A DNA stretch of 64,000 bases from Hymenopus coronatus (taxonomy: Eukaryota > Arthropoda > Insecta > Mantodea > Hymenopodidae): contig CM060900.1 in assembly GCA_030762935.1 (NCBI GenBank), forward strand, positions 394,123,632 to 394,187,631. The letters are read 5' to 3'. How positions within the stretch are numbered: the first letter of the stretch is position 1; the number at the start of each line of letters is the position of its first letter. Of the stretch, positions 39,690-51,500 are shown one piece after another. The notes under the pieces are model-generated. The model saw nothing but the letters and a program-made list of their open reading frames with translations, ran no database searches and was not told the origin of the DNA. The position numbers were made by a program, and so were the translations under genes.

Positions 39690-40330
39690 TAAACAGTAAC
39701 ATCTGTAGTAATGAAGAGATGGGGAAGGCTGTTTGGACAACCTACTTTCCCACCTTTTCATCGGATGATAAACTGTAACATGGTTGGTGTTTTGACACAT
39801 GGTGTAAATACAAGAAAAAATATAGTTTTGGAAAAAATTATGTCCATAAACACTCTCTCCCAGAGGCTGTAATGATTACTATCAAGCCAAAGTTTAGAAG
39901 TCTATCTCACGTTGAACTGCTGAACCCCTGAGCTGCCGAAGAAGCGTGTACATGGAAAGACAAAATCCTAACGAAATTCTCAACCACTCCATTTGGAAAC
40001 AAACGGTGTCCCAAGACAACATTTGCTTCTTCAAATGTGATTCAAATAGCTGCTTTTGATGAAGCTATAGTCTATAATGATGGCAACAATGGAATATTGG
40101 AGTTGCTAAAGTATTTGGTATTCTCATCAGGAACTTCATAGTGAAGATTTTTAAGGATATTAATACTGTGCGTATAAGAAAATCAGAGGAAGCGGTGAGA
40201 AATATCTCACAATTTGCCTTGCAGATGAAAAAATGCAAAAGAAAGAAACAAAAAGGTAAAAGAACGTGCAGATGACAACAGTTATGAAGGGTCCTTAACC
40301 CACGACTTAAAGTGTAAAATTCCGAAATAC
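39690..40330 (+). pseudogene. Mutator-like (MULE) transposase C-terminal relic
   Basis: Broken frames read GKAVWTTYFPTFSSDDK, VHKHSLPEAVMITIKPKF, RSLSHVELL, then after a frameshift CVHGKTQNPNEILNHSIW, CPKTTFASSNV and AAFDEAIVYNDGNNG. The pattern KH.LP..V...IKP.F..LS...LL.KC.HGKTQN.NE..N..IW...PK..F......AA.D....FN.G is a recurrent C-terminal signature of insect Mutator-like transposase proteins. Stops and at least two frameshifts inactivate it. The catalytic core upstream was not found. Confidence 0.65.
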
Positions 40331-40782
40331 TTAGACAATTTTAAATTTGTTCTTTCCGAAAGTTGAAGTTGTGAGGCCTCAGGTACTTTTTTTCTCTAAA
40401 ACCACTGAAGCTATAATAAGGGCATCTGGTACAAAGTTTGTTAAGCTAGTTACGTTTGAATTATTGCAAGAATATTTTAGTGCTTTGTGTAACTAAGTTT
40501 ACTCTCACGGTAAGTATTGGCATAAAAGTGGATATATATAAACACGCGCGCGCGCTTACATACATCTTAACATCTATAAATGTAAATTAAAAATCCTTGC
40601 AGAGACTTTTTATCTGTTTAAGTACCATACTTCAACTATCTATTTTGAGTATTCTGGTAGAAAAATGTATCCAAGTTGTACACTACTATTAAAATTAATT
40701 TGCTGAATTAGGGTTTAAATATTAAAAAGTTAACTGTAAAAAGCATTCAATGTAGCCAATGTTATTTACAATAAGCCTAGGC

Positions 40783-41015
40783 CACGCCGTGTCAGAGTAG
40801 TTAGATCACTCGCCTCGCACCTAGGCGGCCCGGGCTCGATCACAAGTGACCGCACGTGGGGTTTGTGGCGGACTAAGTGGCACAGAGGCGGGCTTTATCC
40901 GGGTGCTACGGTTACCCTGCCATCGCATTCCACCGGTGCTCCATATTCATTACCTACATTATCAGTGACATCGCCTGCGGTGCCATTTGTAGTAAAAGTG
41001 GGCGTAAGCACTATT
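40783..41015 (+). repeat. SINE family A copy (A9), near full length
   Basis: ACGCCGTGTCAGAGTAGTTAG (A box), CCCGGGCTCGATCACAAGTG (B box), GGGGTTTGTGGCGGACTAAG, ATTCCACCGGTGCTCCATATTC, CATCGCCTGCGGTGCC and the end GGGCGTAAGCACTATTA, followed by an A-rich run. Confidence 0.85.
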
Positions 41016-41814
41016 AAAAGAAAATAATAAGCTTGCAAAATTTCAAGTTTATATCATAATTACAAGTACATGATGTAAATATATGTTTGCCTAAGTCTCC
41101 CTTTAAAAGCGTCTAACGCCTTCTATCTAATTAATACGAATTTCAGTATAATTGATAGAAGATGCCGTTATTATACACAAATATATGCCAGCAGAAATAG
41201 CGAAATATAATTACTGTTTCTACTCTGTTCCTCGACATCGGACGAAAGCTAAATCATGCTTTATTACAGAATCCAAGATGGCTGTAACTGTCAGCGATTG
41301 AAATTCGTTTACCAATTCCGCCTAACTACATTGGTTACCACAGTGCCAATGTTTAGGATTAATGCCTCGTGTTGACAGTATCCCAAACTGGCCTTCACCA
41401 CCCGCTCGCTGAACAGAGCAGAATTATTACTACAAGCCTCATTTCATTCCATGAACTCTTCTATTACCAACACTACAGAAGCAATTGTCGTTAGTTAATA
41501 AGAAATTAGCTCTGGAGTAATGCAAATGACAAAACGTTTTATAGCAAGTGATCTGAACCTTCTTACCTTACTTTTGTATCACATTTAACTTGTGAAGGTG
41601 ATGCAATGATGACATTTGAAAAAAATTGAGAAAGATTAAAAAAATATATTCAACAGAATAATTGTAATTTAACAGAAATTATGTCATAAAGGTACTATAA
41701 AACAGTTTTAAATAATTATATTTTTAACAGAATAACTCTAATTCAGCAGAAATTATTTACTCAATAGTAGTTTGTAAGTATGTTGCTTAGAAGCATTATT
41801 TTTCAATTAAAAAA
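41016..41814. other. Unassigned AT-rich DNA
   Basis: Contains a more GC-balanced stretch (41,220-41,480) without recognisable coding potential. Confidence 0.4.
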
Positions 41815-42000
41815 AAATTAATGACGATGCTAATTGCCAGGGTTATTTCAGGGCGCCAGTGTCTGAATTTTGTCTCACAGGAGATTTTTTTTACATGCTA
41901 GTAATTCTGCTGCCATAGGTGTATCCCGTTTAAGCACCCAAAATCATCGGTCTTCACCGGGGATTTTAACCCGCGAACAGTTTTCCAGTTTAATAAGGAA
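41815..42000 (-). repeat. SINE family B copy
   Basis: Minus strand: GGGTTAAAATCCCCGGTG (B box region), GGGTGCTTAAACGGG, GGCAGCAGAATTACTAGC, TGTGAGACAAAATTCAGAC and CCCTGGCAATTAGCATCG. A 3' fragment of the same family lies on the plus strand at 42,362-42,395 (CAATCCTGGCAATTGACAG). Confidence 0.7.
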
Positions 42001-42861
42001 TATAAATATTAATTTCCGTTTAAAAATTTATGAACATTTTATGATGAAAAGTATTTTTCATGTAATAGCTTAAATTTTTGTTTTTCAAATTGCATAGTAC
42101 AAGAATAATTTATGTGGTAATATATGAAAGCCGCTTTAGGAATTAAGGCGAAAAAGGCATATCTAGGGAAATTAATTCGGTCTAGAAACGTTTAATTGGT
42201 AGTTAAAGTGCGCCAAGTAGGAAAAACTAAATATTTTTTATCCAAACTGGTGAAGCTTTTATCAGCTTCACTAGTTAAAGCGCCATGAAATATGGTAAGA
42301 AATTTAAACGACTTGTTATAAAACATTTTTATCATTTATGAAGAAAGTTCTATAAATCGGAGCCGCTGATACAATCCTGGCAATTGACAGATTCATATAG
42401 ATAGGCATGCACCTGCACATTTGTAGCTTCAGTTAACCTTTTTTACTTATGAGTCCCACTTGTTTTAAACGTAACAATATAAAAAAGGTTCACATTTCAG
42501 TAAGAAGTTTCCAACCACTTGCTATAAAGCACTTTGTCATTTGCCTCCAAATATTCGAAAGAATATATTAATAATGAATTAATACTTCTGGTGGAATCAA
42601 TAACAATAAACAAACAAACCAAAATACACTTGACGAGTTTAAAATATTTGACGCTAGTGGTTATAAAATACATAGATAATCTAGTAATGAAACGTATAGC
42701 TTAATACATATACGAGAGCAATTTAGTAATTTGTGTTTATTTTCCGTACATAGGAGCAATAAAGTGCGTGAGGTACGAAAAATGTTTAAGGTAGCCCCAT
42801 GAGATAGACTATCCGTTTCTCTGAAAGCCGTAGAGAGCTGTGACTGAATTATCGTGCAAAG
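42001..42861. other. Unassigned AT-rich DNA
   Basis: Only the short SINE B fragment at 42,362-42,395 was recognised. Confidence 0.4.

Positions 42862-42914
<53 letters not shown>
42862..42914. repeat. (GA)n microsatellite
   Basis: About 26 GA units. It gives the Arg-Glu run in the overlapping 90-codon frame, which is not considered a gene. Confidence 0.97.
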
Positions 42915-42915
<1 letters not shown>

Positions 42916-43114
42916 ATGCAGTAAACATGGAGAAAAGTCGAACGAACGTAATTTGTCTCTCCTATGAAAATCTAAATTCAGCAGTGATTACACTCGACAA
43001 ACATCAACCGAACAAGGAGTGTATTTTACTTGAGAGTAATAGGAACTTGGCCCCTGCACAAGAAAAGAAACGAAACACAAACACAGCTTTGCAAGAAGAC
43101 AGTTTCTATTAGGT

Positions 43115-43989
43115 CTGACTAAAAGCGGTAGAGCACGAAATAAGAAAACGACTTCAAACTCCCCAGAAAAGACATAAAACCATCTGCAGTAACTGCAGGT
43201 CGATTTCAATACTTGTTGGGAACTGTAGCAGGAACTGTGACAGCAATGGGAACAAGTTGATAATTCTATGAGATAAGCTAATTCTGTTTCTGTGTTTAAA
43301 ATAATGATCACTACAGAGAAAAAGGATTTCATGGCGGAGGTATTTTAAAATTTTCACCTTAGTCATTTGTTTGTATCATAATGATTTCTTCTCGGGATGT
43401 CAGCCAGTGCCGGGAAAGTTTCAAGTCCTTGTTTGTATTTTTAATTCTTGGTTTTCATCTTATATGTTGTGGTTTATAACAGTAAAGTCATAACAGCTGA
43501 ACTATTTTCACGTTTACTAATGTTTAGTTTAGCATATCTAACTTCAAGATGGGGAATGTAAGTTGGGGTCATATACAACCTATAGACATTATACCTATGT
43601 GATTCTGGAAAAACTGGGTCCAACAGTTAAGGAACGTAATGGTTTATCCTGAAGATAAATTTAGCTCAGTATATCACACAGTGATCTATTTTTAGACTCA
43701 ACTGTTTTAATATTGTTACTAATAATGAATAACTCATTTTGAACAGCATTTATAAATTATAAATCTACATTACTTATAGCAATCGGAATTTTTTATTTGT
43801 GAATATAAAAAATAGGATTTTTCCTAGATTTTAAAATGAGACCACAATTGCCACAAATGCAGCTGATTCTATTTATATGTGTACTATCTATGTTTATTAA
43901 TTACGTTTTAGGGTCGGTTAACTCTGGGTTTCTAGGAAAAGGTTTACACAATAATACTGCAAGTAAGAATTTTACCATAGTTGATATAT
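43115..43989. other. Unassigned DNA
   Basis: No recognised gene or repeat. Confidence 0.4.
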
Positions 43990-45060
43990 GTTGTTGTTTA
44001 GCAGTGCAAGGACAGACGATCTGATTTTAGGTCACTGGGAGCAGACAATATCGTATGCAGATACAGTTGGAAGAATAGCAATGCGATAATTGCAGCTGAG
44101 TTGGAGAGTGAGGTTTACTTTATTCAGTGTGGAGCACTAATTGAAGAAATGATTGATGAAGACAATGAAAATGCAGATGTGGTTGTTCCTCCCGATACTA
44201 ATAGTTTGACAAATGAAGATGAGGCAGATGATGGAGTAGAATGCTCTCGATATTACTGTGTTGCTGGAGGTTCATTTTCAAAGTGCTGAAAATAAATCTG
44301 GGGGCACTGTGGATAATGAAGTAATAGGCGCAGGACTTATGTAACTCAAGAAAAGAGAAGAAACTTTGCAACTAGGAGTCAACATACAGATAATGAAACC
44401 GACATATATAGGAACCCTTAAATGTGAATTGTCAGCTTATTAACCTCTAGAAGAAATGAAATGAACAAATAAGGAAATAAATACGTGAGGTCACGCCATT
44501 TGAAGTTGGAGAACATTTTTGATTTGCTATAATGTGTTTGATCACATTGTGAGAGAATCAGTGTGATGCATTTTAATGCGTAACTAATGATGTAATGCGT
44601 GATTTAATAAAAAAAATAATAAAAGGCGCATCTCTAAACTTTGAATGTATGAATATTCATCCTATAAACATTGCAAGCAGAGATCTAAATAATTTCCTGG
44701 TAAAGAACCATAAAATCAGGCAATTTAGTGTTAGGAGAAGAGGGTCCTTTATCTCCATTAAGGATTCACATGTATAAAAAAAGGTCAGAATTGCCAACAT
44801 TTACAAATATGAAATTCAGTTTTATTAAACAAAATAGACAGTAAAATGTAGTTCTTATAACTGTTGCAGCTCTTAAACTACTTCGTATGGAGATTTAAAT
44901 GTCTACCTGTGAGCCTAGTATCCCATAAAATTATAGTGAGGCTATAAACTTTGCCAATATAAAAGTGAAAAGACCGTCCAAGGAGATTACAGAAATTTTC
45001 AAGTACTGTATTAGCTACAGAGGAATGAAAAATGATGGAGGAGGGTCTGTATATGTACTA
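43990..45060 (+). pseudogene. Possible piggyBac-like transposase relic
   Basis: The 44,101-44,289 frame is acidic and includes VVVPPDTNSLTNEDEADD, like the acidic N-termini of piggyBac-derived proteins. At about 44,492-44,516 another frame reads EVTPFEVGEHF, like the TPFELFELFF motif that opens the DDE_Tnp_1_7 domain. At 44,950-45,060 VKRPSKEITEIFKYC resembles the RWSK... segment near the C-terminus. Each match is short and they are in different frames, so the call is tentative. Most of the domain is missing or unreadable. Confidence 0.3.
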
Positions 45061-45921
45061 AATGCCTTTCAACAGCATAAAGTAAAAAAAAAAAATTCTA
45101 TTTTAATCCTTTTTCTTACCATACTGAGATTGTTTCTCAATAAAGTCTCCATCGATATGCATCCACTTGAATCAGCGAGTTTGAAGCGGTTTCTTAATAC
45201 CGAAAAAATAAATACCCTTCCATTATGGTAATTTTGCTTCTGAACCACAGTATTAAGTGAAAATAATATACCAGGTCGTCCAATAGCGTCATATTCCTCG
45301 TTTGCTGATAACCCGTTGTGAGATAAAAGAGTTCCAGTATTCAACGGGGCAATTGGAAGAAAACACCGATTATTTAGTGGCGTGTGAGCAAATAGCGCGA
45401 GCGACCTTTGTTGCACACCTCTTGCTTATTAACAAAAGCGGTGAGGGAATTGCGCTTATCGAGATAAAGACTTTACACCAGCGTCCGTAATGATATCATC
45501 CCATCTTCGGGGCCATCATCGATACTGCCCATCATCTCTCCCTCCTGAGACTCGAGAGGGCCGATATCTTCTCTGCAGCTACGACACCACCTACCGGCGG
45601 ACTTGGCAGCAGCGGCAGGAGCCACGGCAGCATTTCCCCAGCGGCAATGCAGTGGGCATTCGTCCCTCTATTAGCTTGCAGCTCCGACGCCTGCGGGTGC
45701 TCGGCTTCTATACAGCGGCAACGCAGTGGGCTCTGACCCCCTATTAGCTTGCCGTTCCGCCGCCAGTGTGCGAGCGGCCCCACAGACAGCTTGCTGTCAT
45801 TTTGTAAAGAGCAGGAACACCCCTACTTTCCTACTCCTCTTCTACTGTCATCTTTCTTTTCATTGACCTGACTAGACCGACAGACAACGCAAACAGCGGG
45901 TCCGTAAGGCCAGAGCCAAGG

Positions 45922-47700
45922 GTGAAGGCCATTGGCCTGAAACCTCGAGCCGATATGGCTCGCACAGGCGCCTCCTCTAAGGAGGTCCGGTCCTCTGCGG
46001 ACAGCCGTAGGGCAACCGCACCGACACTGACTAGTGACGACGGGCAACAGCCAAGCACCAGCACCAGTCTACCTATTCCCTCACCAGAGACGGCCGAACC
46101 TTCGCGCAAGCGAAGCAGGACGTCTATTGGCGGCAGCAACAGGCGCAAGCCATCTTCGCCTCACCGCCTCGTAGCGGTTGAGGGTGTTCAAACCAGGCAG
46201 GACCCCACCAGTCCTTACACCATTCCTATGCCCTACTCCGACACCGACGTCGAACCTGACGGGCCGTGGATAACTGTCCACGCAGGGGGCCGCAGAAGCG
46301 GTCGTTCCTCCCCCAACCCAGCCGCACCACCACAGGGAATTAACCAACCCCCAACCCAAGGGGGGCGAAAAATCCCGCCTATAGTTGCCGACGCTTTCCG
46401 CAACCACGTTGTGGTAATGAGAAAGCTGGCAACGAAGCTTAGGGGCCCCTTCGAGGCCCGGCGGAAGCAAAGGAAAGTCCACCTCCATACCTCCTCGGAA
46501 AGGGATTTCGAGGCAGCGAAGGCAGTACTACGGGACGAACAAATCCCATTCTACAGCTACTCGCTGCAGCGGCCCTACGTGGAGCGTAGGATAATTCGGG
46601 GCCTTGACTCCGACTGCACCCCTGAGGATGTCAAGGCGGCTCTTCAGGACGAGTACAACATCACCCCTACCTCCGTGGCACGTCTCAGTAAGACGGTGGC
46701 AACAGACGACGGCACTCAGCGAGTGCCCATGCCCTTATTCCTGGTCGTGGTACCAAGGGAACGCACCCAGACAGTTCAGCCGATAGACGCCGTCCGTCGG
46801 CTTATCTTCACCGTCGTGCGTATCGAAAGATACCACGGCAAAGAGGGACCTGTGCAGTGCCATAGGTGCATGGGCTTCAACCACTCTAGCAGTGTGTGCG
46901 AGCGCAAGCTCGCTTGCCTGCGGCGCGGTGAAGCCCATCTACTGAGGGACTGCACAAAGCCCCATGAAGCTCGCCACTGTGTGAACTGTGGTGAGGCGCA
47001 CGTGGGCTCATACAAAGGCTGTAAGGTGCGGAAGCGCCTTGTTGAGAGCCGCCGTGGAGGCCCCCAGGAGCCAGCTAATGTGCGCCCTGGGGTGTCCTCC
47101 TCGGCACTAAACCGCGCTGAGGGATCGCTGCGCGCCGCTGAGGCAGCAGCAACTCCCACCCCCGCAGTCACTGCAGAGATTGTGCCAGCTCCGTCCTTGA
47201 CGGAGACCCCAACCCCCCAACCTGGTCCGTCTACGTCAACGGAGGAAGCCGCCCCGACGCCCTCGACAGAGGGCCCACGCCGGACTTCTCCAAAAAAGAA
47301 GTCCAGGAGGAGAGGGAAGAAGAACCGTCGGGCGCCCGGCCAGTCGGGCTAATCAGAGGCTGCCACCTCTGTGAGACCCGAGGCCACGCCCCCAGCACTC
47401 CAGCAGCTACCAGTGGCGGAAGCTCCAGTAGCGGCCGCCACAGTGCCGACTCCAGTAGCGGAGGCTCCCGCTGCACCTACCACCACAGCGGCTTCCTCGG
47501 TCTTTACAGCGGCCATCCCACAGGCGGACCTGGATGAACTTCAGGACCTAGCCCTGTGGTTCGGTGACCTCCTAAGTAAGGTCCTACCTGTAGTGCGAAA
47601 CTTCAAGTTAAAGTACAGTGACCCCAGACTCTCCCCCCTCCAGAAACACACCCTGTTCCTCAAAACCTTGGAGCAGTTGTACCCGGGTTCCGCTAAGTAA
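45922..47700 (+). CDS. Retrotransposon ORF1 (gag-like nucleic-acid-binding protein), one in-frame stop
   Basis: The frame from ATG 45,922 runs 476 codons to TAA at 47,350-47,352, then stays open in the same phase to TAA at 47,698-47,700, so the original protein was ~592 residues. The N-terminal third is Ser/Pro/Arg-rich. The central part (about residues 150-300) is an RNA-binding-like globular region. Three CCHC knuckles follow: C313-x2-C-x4-H-x4-C; a second starting C332 whose next cysteine is Arg (CLRRGEAHLLRDC); and C353-x2-C-x3-H-x6-C. A Pro/Thr-rich tail and a helical C-terminus with LDELQDLALWFGDLLSKV complete it. In Jockey-clade elements such a protein coats the RNA. Confidence 0.8.
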
Positions 47701-49060
47701 TGGCCTCTAGATTCGTTCGGAGACCATTGCGACTCGCGTACTGGAACGCGAACGGCATCCGGTGGCAACGCCCAGGCGTCATTGAGTTTGTACAATCGTA
47801 CGGAATTGACATCCTGATGGTTTGCGAAACCCATCTGGATGCTGTTACTGACTTCTCGCTGCCTAGTTACGTCACCCATCAGTCCGATCGGGTCGGCCGA
47901 CAGGGTGGCGGTACAGCTATCTTCATTAAGAACCACATAACCCAAACTCCTGTCCAACTCCCAGCACTACAGCACGTGGAGGCCTGTGCAATCCGGCTTG
48001 CCGTCGCCGGGCTAGACGCGCTGCTGATAGCTGCATATGACCCACCAAACCACCGCTTCCATGAAGCGGACTACACCACCCTACTCAACCTTCACCCAGT
48101 GGTATGCATCGCAGGAGATCTCAACGCGAAACATGCCCTCTGGCACAGCCGCACCAACAACCCCCGAGGCCGCGGGCTCTACCGCCTCATCAGCGGCAAC
48201 CCCGCCCTCGTCGCGCACGGACCGAGAGGACCTACGTGTCATCCGGCTCGCGGCAGACCGATGTTCTTGACATCATAATCACCAAGAACACACCATTTCA
48301 TCTAGACCTCTCGGCGGTCAACGAGTTGGACTCCGACCATGACCCTGTCGTGGTGGATACAACCGAGACCGTATCAGCTCTGGTAACACCAGGCTGGATA
48401 AATGAGGTCGACTGGGACTTAGCCGTCCTAGACCTAAACCAAACGTGGACCCGCGACCGCGCATCGATTTCATCGAAGCGCTGGGAGCGGCAGCCACGGC
48501 CTTCTCCCGCCAACTCCTGAATGTGGTACGCGCGCATACCTACCGCATGCCATCTAACAAACCTAACCCGAGAACCATACCGAATGAACTCCGTCAGCTG
48601 CTAAAAGCCAAGGCAACCGTACGGAAGCTATGGCAGCGCTTCCGCCATCCCAGGATCCAAGCAGTGTACCAGCGGTTCAAATCCCTGGCAAGGCGCCTGC
48701 TTCGTGCGCACCGCAAAGCGGCCTGGGAACACACAATGGCACATATAAACCTGGAAGAGAAACAACCCTGCAGGATCATCCGATCCCTCAGGAAAGACAA
48801 AAGTCAGTTTCAGCATCCCATGCATGGCACCCTTGGGAGACTCTCTTTTGAGCCCCAGGATAAAGCCACGGATTTCGCAGATTATCTGGAGTCCCAATTC
48901 GAACCCCGCGAAGACCCCCAGGACGAGGACTTTACTGAGCTCGTGGAAGCGACGGTAGACTATCTCTATGAGGAGCCCCCGCCGCCCCATGAGGAGATCC
49001 GCATTCCTTTAGTCACCCCGAAAGAGGTCATTCATTACTTCTGAGGCAAAAACACTCGGA
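47700..49060 (+). pseudogene. Retrotransposon ORF2: endonuclease part only, two frameshifts
   Basis: The ATG at 47,700 overlaps the ORF1 stop (TAATG). The first frame to ~48,215 reads LRLAYWNANGIRWQ, DILMVCETHLD (catalytic Glu), GGGTAIFIKN and CIAGDLNAKHALWHS (GDLN-x-H motif). After a frameshift, TDVLDIIIT and LDSDHDPVVVD supply the terminal SDH-P motif. These are the ordered motifs of APE-like (EEP) LINE endonucleases. A second frameshift near 48,450 leads to a basic linker up to a TGA at 49,042-49,044. The FADD-type reverse transcriptase that should follow is absent. Not functional as it stands. Confidence 0.8.
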
Positions 49061-49752
49061 AGACCGTCAGCTGAAGCGCACAGTACATAGTCTAAACACT
49101 ATTTTTGGACTCAGGTACCAAAAAAAATTAATTTATGCTGGTACCTCGACAACGATTTTTTGGGCAGCACATAATACCCTTTCTACCTATGTACATGGTA
49201 TGCTTCGAAAATGTAAAAAGAGAATAGCTAACTCAACGTTAAATATTGGAGATATCTCGGAATTGGTTAGCTCTATAAAAAAAAAAAAAAAAAAAACTGT
49301 GTATGAAATAAATGGCTTTTTCAACAAAGTCAACATTTTTGTAAATATCACCTCTAACCTACAGGAGCAAACAAACAATGCTAATAAAGAGGGAAGCACT
49401 TTCCTGATAAAGTTATTGTTAAATTTTGTAGTAAGAAGTTCCTCAGTGCCTGGCGTTTCTTATTAATAGTACCTTAAGGTTAATACTAGCACTAGAAAGT
49501 TATTCTTTCTAATTTCTAAGAGAAATGCGTGTATTGTGTGTGTATGTGTGTGTGCGTGCGCCCCCCCCCTCAGTAAATCTAGTTTTTCACTCTGCAATAT
49601 TATTATTTTTTTGTTAGTCTTTCATTTCCCATTAGAGTAATCGCTAAATCTGGGCAAAAAAATAATCTATAAAACATATTTATTCTTTTCAATACACAAG
49701 TTTCAGTGCAAAGGAATGGAATAGGGTAAGACAAACAATGTCCAGAATAGTT

Positions 49753-49788
<36 letters not shown>

Positions 49789-51109
49789 GCTTACCCCGGA
49801 CATAACACAGTCCATATTAATTCGATTGGCAACATTTATAAGTCCCCCGATATAGCTTTATTCTAAAATGCAATAACACAATATATATCTATAAAGAACA
49901 GATTAACAACATTTAACCCTTACAACTCGAAAATTACAAAAACTTGGAACATTTAATTCCTACTTCGGAACCAGTGACCTGCAATTAATAAAACTATATC
50001 CCACATGTTTCAAAAATTACAAATGGGGAAATTGTTCTTGGGTAACCCTCAAAAAATTACAATAGCCACATAACTCGAACCACGGACACAGTGTATTAAA
50101 AAAAAAGACAAAAGCATCTAAAATAAATAATAAATCTCGCCCCATCTTACCCAACATAGCCGAATGAAATTTATGCCCAATTCTATATACGCGTGCTTTA
50201 GTTCACTCGAAAAGGCAGCTCAACGACAACATCAGATTTCTCGTAAAATTATAGAGCATTTCAACATCGATTCACCAATTTCATTCATCGTCCTATATGA
50301 CCAACCAGGTCAAAGGACGTTAAGCTTAAAAAAGAAAAAGGAAAAAAGGGTTCGCTTTAGTGTATGTATAAAAAATAATTTATTTTTAATGCAATTATTC
50401 ATCGTAATTCCAAATATAGAACATATTTATAATGATGAACTTTCATTCTAGCTATGTAGGTTGGCAGCATAAAGAATTATATAATTTAATGTTGGTATAT
50501 AATGTAACACTAAACGATTTCCTAACATTATGATGTAATTACGAATTCCTTCTTTGGGCAAACATTAATTACTTTAAAATAACAGAATAGTTTAAATAAA
50601 AAACTTCTGACGTCTATGAAACGTTCATTAACTTTTTCGATCGTTTTTTTTTTAATTGCAATCATACAGAAATTATTCGAGGAAACGAATATTCAGTTGA
50701 CGAGTTTTGTAAATATGTCTTCACAGCTTGGCCAGTAGTATGCACATTATCCATAATGTGTTTTACGAGTGTCATTTTAACTTGGACTATTGGAGCGCAT
50801 ATTAAAACAAATCTGATTTAGGTAATACACTCATACACCGTTCTCCACCCGTCCAAATCCAGGTTATTATACGTTATGGTATTCACTTACGCAGTGATTC
50901 TTCCATCCGCGTTGTTATTCATTAATGCTCATAGCTATTTTCTGAAGCATTGCGGAACAAACACTTCTTAAGCATCAGAAATCCATTCGTTGAATGACTC
51001 TAAATTTACATGAAATCTCTCTGTATATCACCAAAAAGAAAATGCATGTGCTAGCTAAGGAGTTGCAAAACTATAAGTAAGGAACAATTCCAATCAAAAG
51101 CAGCACAAA
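49061..51109. other. Unassigned AT-rich DNA
   Basis: Contains an A18-type tract near 49,278-49,296 and a (TC)n at 49,756-49,786. The A tract could be a retroelement tail, but the AT-rich sequence before it does not look like part of the GC-rich Jockey element. No genes recognised. Confidence 0.45.
49756..49786. repeat. (TC)n microsatellite
   Basis: About 15 TC units. Confidence 0.95.
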
Positions 51110-51500
51110 TGTATTTTTGAAACGGTTCTTCCCACAGAAAGATTTTATAAACGTTTTAATTGTGGTTATCCACGAGATCTGAATGTTAACCTTTCGTAAG
51201 TTTTACTTTGCATATACACTACGGTTTACAAGTTGAATAAACTGCAATAAAAATGAACAGGATTTCACAGCCAGTTCCAACAATATTCAAAATATGCATT
51301 TAATTCTACATATATGTGTCTCAGATATAAAATATTTTTATCAAAGTAACTGTCAGAAGCACTTCTAAGGTCATTACAAGAATCAAGAAAGGAATAAATA
51401 AATAAATAAAAAAAATAAGCGGAAACATATGCATGTAAAGGGCCGTATAGAGTGAGATGAAATTCTAGAAAGCTTTCGTCCTGCATCCTTGTATTATGGT
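51110..51500 (+). repeat. Dispersed repeat R1, partial (copy 7)
   Basis: Shows TACGGTTTACAAGTTGAATAA, AACAGGATTTCACAGCCAG, ATATTCAAAATATGCATTTA and TTTCGTCCTGCATCCTTG in R1 order. Strongly diverged. Confidence 0.5.

Larger units (their letters stand above)
45480..49060 (+). mobile_element. Jockey-type non-LTR retrotransposon lacking reverse transcriptase
   Basis: A GC-rich block in AT-rich surroundings. It comprises a ~440-bp 5' leader, ORF1 (gag-like, CCHC knuckles) and ORF2 with an endonuclease, then ends abruptly near 49,060 before any reverse transcriptase motif. LINE insertions normally lose the 5' end; loss of the 3' part points to a later deletion or recombination. The sharp change in base composition at both edges supports these limits. 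Exact 5' end and target duplications could not be identified. Confidence 0.8.
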
